From Variovorax paradoxus (GTDB taxonomy: Bacteria > Pseudomonadota > Gammaproteobacteria > Burkholderiales > Burkholderiaceae_C): DNA of 64,000 bases. This document shows positions 59,208 through 64,000 of this stretch, one piece after another. A program made the position numbers and the translations under genes. Numbering within the stretch: the stretch's first letter is position 1; each line of letters begins with the position of its first letter. Below the pieces are notes generated by a model that saw only the letters and a program-made list of their open reading frames with translations, had not been told where the DNA came from and did no database searches. The stretch lies in assembly GCF_024734665.1 (NCBI RefSeq), contig NZ_CP102931.1, positions 6,632,001 through 6,696,000 on the forward strand, written 5' to 3'.

Positions 59208-60398
59208 CTAGTTCGTCGCCGACAGCGTGATCGGCACCGGCCGCGTCAGCAGGTCGACGTACAACTCGAAGAAGCGCGCGTTGTCGAACTTCTTCACCAC
59301 CGTCATCTTCTGCAGCGTCGCCCCCGCAGGCTGCGAGGTGTAGCCGATGGATTGGCCGTTGTTGGCGGCACCGGGCTTGGCAATCACGTCGACGTAGCGG
59401 TCCACCGTCTGCGTGGCGTAGCTCGGATCGATCAGGTAGGCGAGCGTGAGGGTGTCCCAGATGTTCTGGGTGTAGTTCGGGTTGGTCTCGAAGCCGTTCT
59501 TGCCGTCGAAGCCGTAGCCGTTGAGCTTCTGGAACACGTCGGTCACGGCCGTGGGCTTGGCAGCATGCGCGATGCGGTCGTAGATGGGCTTGGTGAGGAA
59601 CACGGTGTCGGTCACGTCCAGCGGCACCACCACCTGCGGAATGGGCAACCGCACCACGAACTGCGCGGCGTCGGGGTCGAACCACCAGTTGAACTCGGCG
59701 GCCTTGGTGGTGTTGCCCGGCACGTCGATGGCGCCGCCCATGTAGATGATCTTCTTGATGAGCGGAACGATCTCTGGGTTCTGCTTCACCGCGAGCGCGA
59801 TGTTGGTGAGCGGGCCGATGGCCAGGATGGTGATCTCGTTCGGATTGGCCTTCACGGTGTCGACGATGAAATCGACCGCGCTCTTGCGCTGCACCACTGT
59901 GTGCTGGGCGAAGCCGTCGGGCGAGGGCTTGAGGTCGGCATCGGTCTTGGGTTCGGGGCCGCCCCAGGCGCCGAGGTAGCCGTCGCCGCCCGCGCCCGCT
60001 GCCATTTCGGCTTCCACGTCGGCGAAGGTGTGGTTGAGCGCGTAGTCCGCACCCACGTAGATGCCGATGTTGCCGCCCACGCCAAGCCGCTCCACCGACA
60101 TCAGCGCGTCGGACACGCCCTGCTTGAGCCACTGGTTGCCCGAGACCACGCTGATGCCCATGACCTGCACCTGGCCCGTGGCCTGCAGTTGCGCGGCCAT
60201 GACGCCGAGCTGGCCGTCATCGCTCATGGTGTTGTAGTCGCTGTCGATGATGATTTTCTGTGCGCTGGTGGAGCCACCCGATGCGCCGCCACCGAAGCCG
60301 GAACCGAGGCCGATGCCGCCGCCTCCATCGCCACCTCCGCCGCAGCCCGCCAACACCGTGATGACGGCGAAGAACATCGCCCCGATCCATTTGCGCAT
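59208..60398 (-). CDS. Nucleoside hydrolase-like lipoprotein
   Basis: A 396-residue inosine-uridine nucleoside hydrolase-fold protein with a lipoprotein signal ('VITVLAGCGGGG', lipobox Cys at about residue 19) and a Gly-rich tether. The calcium/Asp loop is 'IIIDSDYNTMSDDGQL', two residues longer than the standard D-x-D-x3-D-D. Further blocks are 'ITILAIGPLTNIALAV', 'IIYMGGAID' and 'EFNWWFDPDAAQFV'. Where classical enzymes have a catalytic His-Asp, this one has Trp-Asp ('NIWDTLTLAYLIDP'), as in a divergent subgroup. It probably sits in the periplasm or outer membrane and cleaves an N-glycosidic bond; the substrate is unknown. A strong palindrome lies 61 bp upstream. Confidence 0.85.
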   Translation of the reverse strand: MRKWIGAMFFAVITVLAGCGGGGDGGGGIGLGSGFGGGASGGSTSAQKIIIDSDYNTMSDDGQLGVMAAQLQATGQVQVMGISVVSGNQWLKQGVSDALMSVERLGVGGNIGIYVGADYALNHTFADVEAEMAAGAGGDGYLGAWGGPEPKTDADLKPSPDGFAQHTVVQRKSAVDFIVDTVKANPNEITILAIGPLTNIALAVKQNPEIVPLIKKIIYMGGAIDVPGNTTKAAEFNWWFDPDAAQFVVRLPIPQVVVPLDVTDTVFLTKPIYDRIAHAAKPTAVTDVFQKLNGYGFDGKNGFETNPNYTQNIWDTLTLAYLIDPSYATQTVDRYVDVIAKPGAANNGQSIGYTSQPAGATLQKMTVVKKFDNARFFELYVDLLTRPVPITLSATN

Positions 60399-60459
60399 CT
60401 TCTTCTCCTGAGACTAGGAATTTGGTTTTCAGGCTTCGACACCGAGTACTACTGAAATA

Positions 60460-60493
60460 CAAACGTTTGCGCAAAGCTTTGCGCAAACGTTTG
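60460..60493. promoter_or_regulatory. Perfect 34-bp palindrome with two LacI/PurR-type boxes
   Basis: The block CAAACGTTTG occurs at 60460-60469 and again at 60484-60493, joined by CGCAAAGCTTTGCG, so the whole 34 bp is a perfect inverted repeat. GCAAACGTTTGC is the core of PurR-type and other LacI-family operators. It is in the 170-bp gap upstream of the nucleoside-hydrolase gene, whose start is 61 bp away. This suggests repression by a LacI-family protein that responds to a nucleoside, base or sugar. No lacI-type gene is in the window. Confidence 0.75.
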
Positions 60494-60568
60494 CTCACTC
60501 TAAAGGGCAAGCCACGGGTGTGGCAAGCGCCATGGCCTAGGGGTTTTCCGCGGGAACGGGGAGAGGGG

Positions 60569-62197
60569 TCAGCCCGGGTTGGGCTGGGGGTCGATCAGGC
60601 GGTTCTCGCGCAGCGGCGAGCGGCCTGGCATGTAGGGTTGCTCCACATCGGCCTGCTCGGTCTTCTCCAGGCCCGAGGCAGCGGACTTGGCCGACCCGGC
60701 CGGACAGGCGCCGGTGCTGCGCAGCGTGAGCGCCGCGGACAGCCGCGCCTCGTCTTTATCGCCGAGCTGGTGGCTGAAGTCGTCGGCCACGGTGCAGCCG
60801 GGGTTGGGCGTGAAGCCGTCGCCGTAGTCGCCGTAGCCCTGCTGGTTGACGCCCTTGAACTGGATCGCGAAGTAGGTGGTGCCGCAGTTGTCCTGCGGGT
60901 AGAAGCCATAGGGCTTGCCGCAAGTGGTGCCGCCGACGAGGTTGACGGTGACGCCCACGCCGCGCAGGCTGTTGACGACAGACTCGCTCGCCGAGCAGGT
61001 GTCCGGGCCGGTGAGCACAGTGACGCGCGAGAGGCCGAGCGTGGGCAGAGCCTGACCGCTGCGGCTGGTGGTGGCGAAGGGCGTGAGGGTCTGCGCGACT
61101 GTCAGGTGGAAGGGGTTCTTGTCGTTGAAAGCCAGTAGCTCGAAAGTCTTGCCCGCGGTCACCGCCGGCGACGAGATCATGTAGGCCAGCCGGCTGGCAA
61201 TGAGCAGCTGGCCGCCGCCGTTGTAGCGCATGTCGAGCACGAGGTCCTGGATGCCGGCACCCTGCTTGAAGGTGTTCACCGCGGAGATGAGCTGCGCCTC
61301 GGAGGTCGTGATGTGGTCGTTGAACAGCAGGTAGCCGACGCGGCCGCTGCCGGTGTCGATGACCTGGACGTTCTGCACCGGCGTGCTGGTGATCTTGGCC
61401 GCCGTCAGTTGCACCGCGGGCTGCGCCGTGCCGCCCACCTCGAAGGTGAAAGTGTGCGATTCGCCAATGGCCTTGGGCGACAGGGCGGCATTGATCGCGT
61501 TGACGTTGGCGGTGCCGGTGCTGCTGACGACGTTGATGCCGTCGATCGTGAGGATCTTCGCGCCGCGCTGCAGGCCCGCCGTGGTGGCGGGCGAATTCGG
61601 CTCGACGAAGGCGATGCGGATGTCGCGCGGCGGCGAGCTGCGCACCGACGCCGTCTCCATGCCGTAGCCGGCCGACACGCCGCCCTGCGACAGCTGGCGG
61701 TACACCTCGGTGTCGTAGGTGAAGTGAAAGCGGTCCTTGGCGCGGCCCGAGTTCGTTGTGGCCGTGGTCTTGAGCACGTTGAACCAGGTGATCGGCGTGG
61801 CGTAGTCGGCGGCCTTGAGGGTGGTCGGCACTTCGCCGTACCAGAGGTAGGTTTCGTCGATCCAGCCACGCACCCAGCTTTTCTCGTTGTCGAGCGTGCC
61901 GCTGTGGTCGGGGTAGGCCGTGCCGGTATCGGGGTTGATGCCGCTGCGCGGCGCGGCGCACAGGCCGGCGACCGTGGCCGAGGCGACGATGCCGCTGCCG
62001 CCGTCACCGCCACTTGCGGGCGGCGGTGTCGTGGTGCCGGGCACCAGGCCGATCGGCAAACCACCGCCCCCGCCTCCACCACCGCCGCCCCCACAGCCCG
62101 CCAGCAGGCAGGCCACGGCGAGCGCAGCGCTTGCTGCTGCAGCCCTTGTGCCAGGAGGCGGCAATTGCCGCGCGTCATCGAACTTGAGAGAGCCCAT
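60569..62197 (-). CDS. S41-family (C-terminal processing-like) peptidase lipoprotein
   Basis: A 542-residue lipoprotein. The lipobox 'VACLLAGCG' (Cys at about 36) is followed by an 11-Gly tether. A PDZ-like segment is 'VEPNSPATTAGLQRGAKILTIDGI', and the S41 core has 'DLVLDMRYNGGGQLLIASRL', the nucleophile Ser in 'TCSASESVVNSL' and the Lys in 'GGTTCGKPYGFYP'. Length and order match S41 proteases with N-terminal tricorn-like region. The ATG at 62197 is chosen because AAGGAGG lies about 7 nt upstream; a GTG 8 codons earlier is less likely. Outer-membrane or periplasmic protease; substrate unknown. Confidence 0.9.
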   Translation of the reverse strand: MGSLKFDDARQLPPPGTRAAAASAALAVACLLAGCGGGGGGGGGGGLPIGLVPGTTTPPPASGGDGGSGIVASATVAGLCAAPRSGINPDTGTAYPDHSGTLDNEKSWVRGWIDETYLWYGEVPTTLKAADYATPITWFNVLKTTATTNSGRAKDRFHFTYDTEVYRQLSQGGVSAGYGMETASVRSSPPRDIRIAFVEPNSPATTAGLQRGAKILTIDGINVVSSTGTANVNAINAALSPKAIGESHTFTFEVGGTAQPAVQLTAAKITSTPVQNVQVIDTGSGRVGYLLFNDHITTSEAQLISAVNTFKQGAGIQDLVLDMRYNGGGQLLIASRLAYMISSPAVTAGKTFELLAFNDKNPFHLTVAQTLTPFATTSRSGQALPTLGLSRVTVLTGPDTCSASESVVNSLRGVGVTVNLVGGTTCGKPYGFYPQDNCGTTYFAIQFKGVNQQGYGDYGDGFTPNPGCTVADDFSHQLGDKDEARLSAALTLRSTGACPAGSAKSAASGLEKTEQADVEQPYMPGRSPLRENRLIDPQPNPG

Positions 62198-62261
62198 GTG
62201 TTCCTCCTTGTTCTTCCTCACAGCACCGTCTTCTTCGTCCGGCTGCTGCCATTGAAGCCGG

Positions 62262-64000
62262 CTACTGCAGGAAGCCCATGCCGCGCGATTCGCGCACTTC
62301 GGGCTTGATGCGGTGCTCGGCTTCGAGCTGGTCGAGAAACTCGGTCGCGGAAAACTCCGCCGCGAGGATATCGACCTGTCGTTTCACCGCCGCGAAATCC
62401 CCCGGGCACAGCTGTGTCAGCGGCGCCAGCCGCGAGCGCATGGCGCTCGTCATGAGCGCGGCGTCGCCGGCGAGCGCCTCGGTGATGAACATGCGTTCGC
62501 GCTGCGCGGCCGTGAGCGGCATGAACTTGATTTTGAAAGTGAAGCGCCGCAGCGCAGCCTGGTCGAGCCGGTCGAGCAGGTTGGTGGTGCAGATGAAGAC
62601 GCCGTTGAAGCGCTCCATGCCCTGCAGCATCTCGTTGACCTCGGTGACCTCGTAGGTGCGCTGCGCGCCGCGCCGGTCCTGCAGGAAGCTGTCGGCCTCG
62701 TCGAGCAGCAGCACGGCCTTTTCGTTCTCGGCCTCGCGGAACATGGCAGCCATGTTCTGTTCGGTTTCACCGACGTACTTGCTCATGAGGTCGCTGGCTT
62801 GCTTGACGATGAGCGGGCGGCCGACGGCCTTGGCGATGTGCTCGGCCAGCGCGGTCTTGCCGGTGCCTGGCGCGCCGTAGAAACACAGCGTGCCGTGGCC
62901 GCGCGCCTTCAGTGCCTCGACGATGCGCGGGATCTCGAAGCGGGTCTCGACGTTGAGCATGTCGAGGTCGTAGGTGGTGACGCTGCGGCGCTCGCCGCGG
63001 CCGGTGTCGAGCGTACCCAGCGCCAGGTCGGCGTTGCGCAGCTGGCGCTCGATGAGCGCTTCCATCGAAGCGTCGTCGGTTCGCGCGAGCCCTGCGAAGC
63101 GCACCGCCGTGCGGATCTGCGCGGGCGTGAGGCCCTTGCGCTCGGCCAGCTTGGCAGTGAAAGCCTCGGACACGACCACGCCTTCGAGCGTCTTCTTCAC
63201 GAGCTGCTCGCGCGCGCCGGGCGGCGGCGACTTGAGCTCGAGGTGATAGGCGAAGCGACGACGGAAGGCCGGGTCGATCTGCTCGATGCGGTTGGTGACC
63301 CACAGCGTGGGCACGGGGTTGGCTTCGAGGATCTGGTTGACCCAGGCCTTGCCGCTGACGCTGCCGCTGGTGGGCGCCGGAATCTGCTCGGCGCGCGCCA
63401 TGAACTGTGCGGCCTCGGTGCTGATGGGCGGGAAGACGTCTTCGACTTCGTCGAACAGCAGTGCGGCCTGCGCGCTGCCCTTGAGGAACACCTGCGCGAT
63501 CTGCAGAGAGCGGTAGCGGTCGCGGCCGCTCAGCGAGTTGCCATCGCGGTCGGCGTACTCGACTTCGAAGAGCTCGAGTCCGGCGGCCTGCGCAACGACT
63601 TTCGCGAGTTCGGTCTTGCCGGTGCCGGGCGGGCCATAAAGCAGCACGTTGACGCCGGGCTCCTTGCGCGCGACCGCCGCGCGCAGCAGCGTGACGAGCA
63701 TCTGCGCGTCTTCCTGCACGAAGGAAAAATCGTGCGGCGTGAGTGCGCTCTTGGCCGAAGGCCGCGTGAACACGGCCATCAGCTCGTTGTGGTCGCGGTA
63801 CTCGCGCATGAGCACTGGTGGCAGCTTTTCGCTGACCTTCATGAGATCGGCAAGGTCGGTGATGTTGTGCTCGGAGATGAGGTTCTCGACGAGCCCGATG
63901 CGCTCGAGCCGCGAGCCAGCGCGCAGCGCCTCGCCCACTTCGCTCGCGTTCACGCCCGCGATGTCGGCGATGGCCGCATAGGCCTCGGGTGCGTTGTTGA
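62262..64000 (-). CDS. Double-AAA ATPase (5' end cut by window edge)
   Basis: At least 579 residues, open to the right edge; the frame continues past the GTG at 63953 without a stop, so the true start is outside. It has two AAA modules. The first has Walker A 'YGPPGTGKTELAK', Walker B 'ALLFDEVEDVF' and 'LWVTNRIEQIDPAFRRRF' (sensor and arginine finger). The second has 'YGAPGTGKTALAEHIA', 'VLLLDEADSFLQDR' and 'TTNLLDRLDQAALRRF'. No transmembrane segment is seen. It belongs to a class of cytoplasmic AAA proteins similar to Cdc48/FtsH-type modules but without a protease domain. Role unknown. Confidence 0.85.
   Translation of the reverse strand, partial: NNAPEAYAAIADIAGVNASEVGEALRAGSRLERIGLVENLISEHNITDLADLMKVSEKLPPVLMREYRDHNELMAVFTRPSAKSALTPHDFSFVQEDAQMLVTLLRAAVARKEPGVNVLLYGPPGTGKTELAKVVAQAAGLELFEVEYADRDGNSLSGRDRYRSLQIAQVFLKGSAQAALLFDEVEDVFPPISTEAAQFMARAEQIPAPTSGSVSGKAWVNQILEANPVPTLWVTNRIEQIDPAFRRRFAYHLELKSPPPGAREQLVKKTLEGVVVSEAFTAKLAERKGLTPAQIRTAVRFAGLARTDDASMEALIERQLRNADLALGTLDTGRGERRSVTTYDLDMLNVETRFEIPRIVEALKARGHGTLCFYGAPGTGKTALAEHIAKAVGRPLIVKQASDLMSKYVGETEQNMAAMFREAENEKAVLLLDEADSFLQDRRGAQRTYEVTEVNEMLQGMERFNGVFICTTNLLDRLDQAALRRFTFKIKFMPLTAAQRERMFITEALAGDAALMTSAMRSRLAPLTQLCPGDFAAVKRQVDILAAEFSATEFLDQLEAEHRIKPEVRESRGMGFLQ

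Overview
The window is high-GC, densely packed DNA from a beta-proteobacterium. It most resembles Comamonadaceae, probably Variovorax or a near relative. That call is inferred from gene content: a type VI secretion locus with tagJ, a methionine synthase split into two genes, fused LivHM permeases, a hutFG-type histidine pathway and a lipase/foldase pair. No rRNA, tRNA, CRISPR array, transposase or phage gene was seen.

Layout. (1) 1-8505, minus strand: a type VI secretion operon tssA-tssB-tssC-hcp-tagJ-tssE-tssF-tssG-tssH, with tssH cut by the left edge. (2) 8657-9838: a fumarylacetoacetase-fold enzyme. (3) 9933-27778: a nicotinamide/nicotinate catabolic island. A long minus-strand operon runs hnr, UPF0280, two tandem AA_synth proteins, livK, livHM, livG, livF, an exported nicotinamidase, a second binding protein, nicA and nicB. 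A divergent plus-strand operon carries a ferredoxin-NADP reductase, a TetR regulator and an enamidase. The predicted route is nicotinamide to nicotinate, 6-hydroxynicotinate, 6-oxo-tetrahydronicotinate and 2-formylglutarate. This is the reductive route known from the anaerobe Eubacterium barkeri, and nothing of the oxygenase (nicC/nicX) route is present. This is the most interesting system in the window. (4) 27791-31010: a GtrA/glycosyltransferase cassette. (5) 31063-41036: the two halves of MetH, separated by about 6.2 kb holding a lipase and its foldase, a PACE efflux pump with a LysR regulator, a TetR/oxidoreductase pair with twin operators, and an SH3 protein. (6) 41150-43009: a leucine-rich-repeat/DUF1963 fusion. 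(7) 43022-57012: a complete histidine-utilisation cluster (hutG, F, I, D, U, H, C) with two sets of ABC transporter genes, an IclR regulator, a PhyH-like dioxygenase and HutC-like operators. (8) 57303-64000: recQ, a nucleoside-hydrolase lipoprotein with a perfect 34-bp palindrome upstream, an S41 protease lipoprotein, and a double-AAA ATPase cut by the right edge.

How the genes fit together. Two nitrogen-heterocycle pathways (nicotinate and histidine) sit in one window, each with its own transporters, regulator and visible operator-like repeats. Many neighbouring genes overlap by ATGA or TGATG, which supports translational coupling in the tss, liv, gtr and hut blocks.
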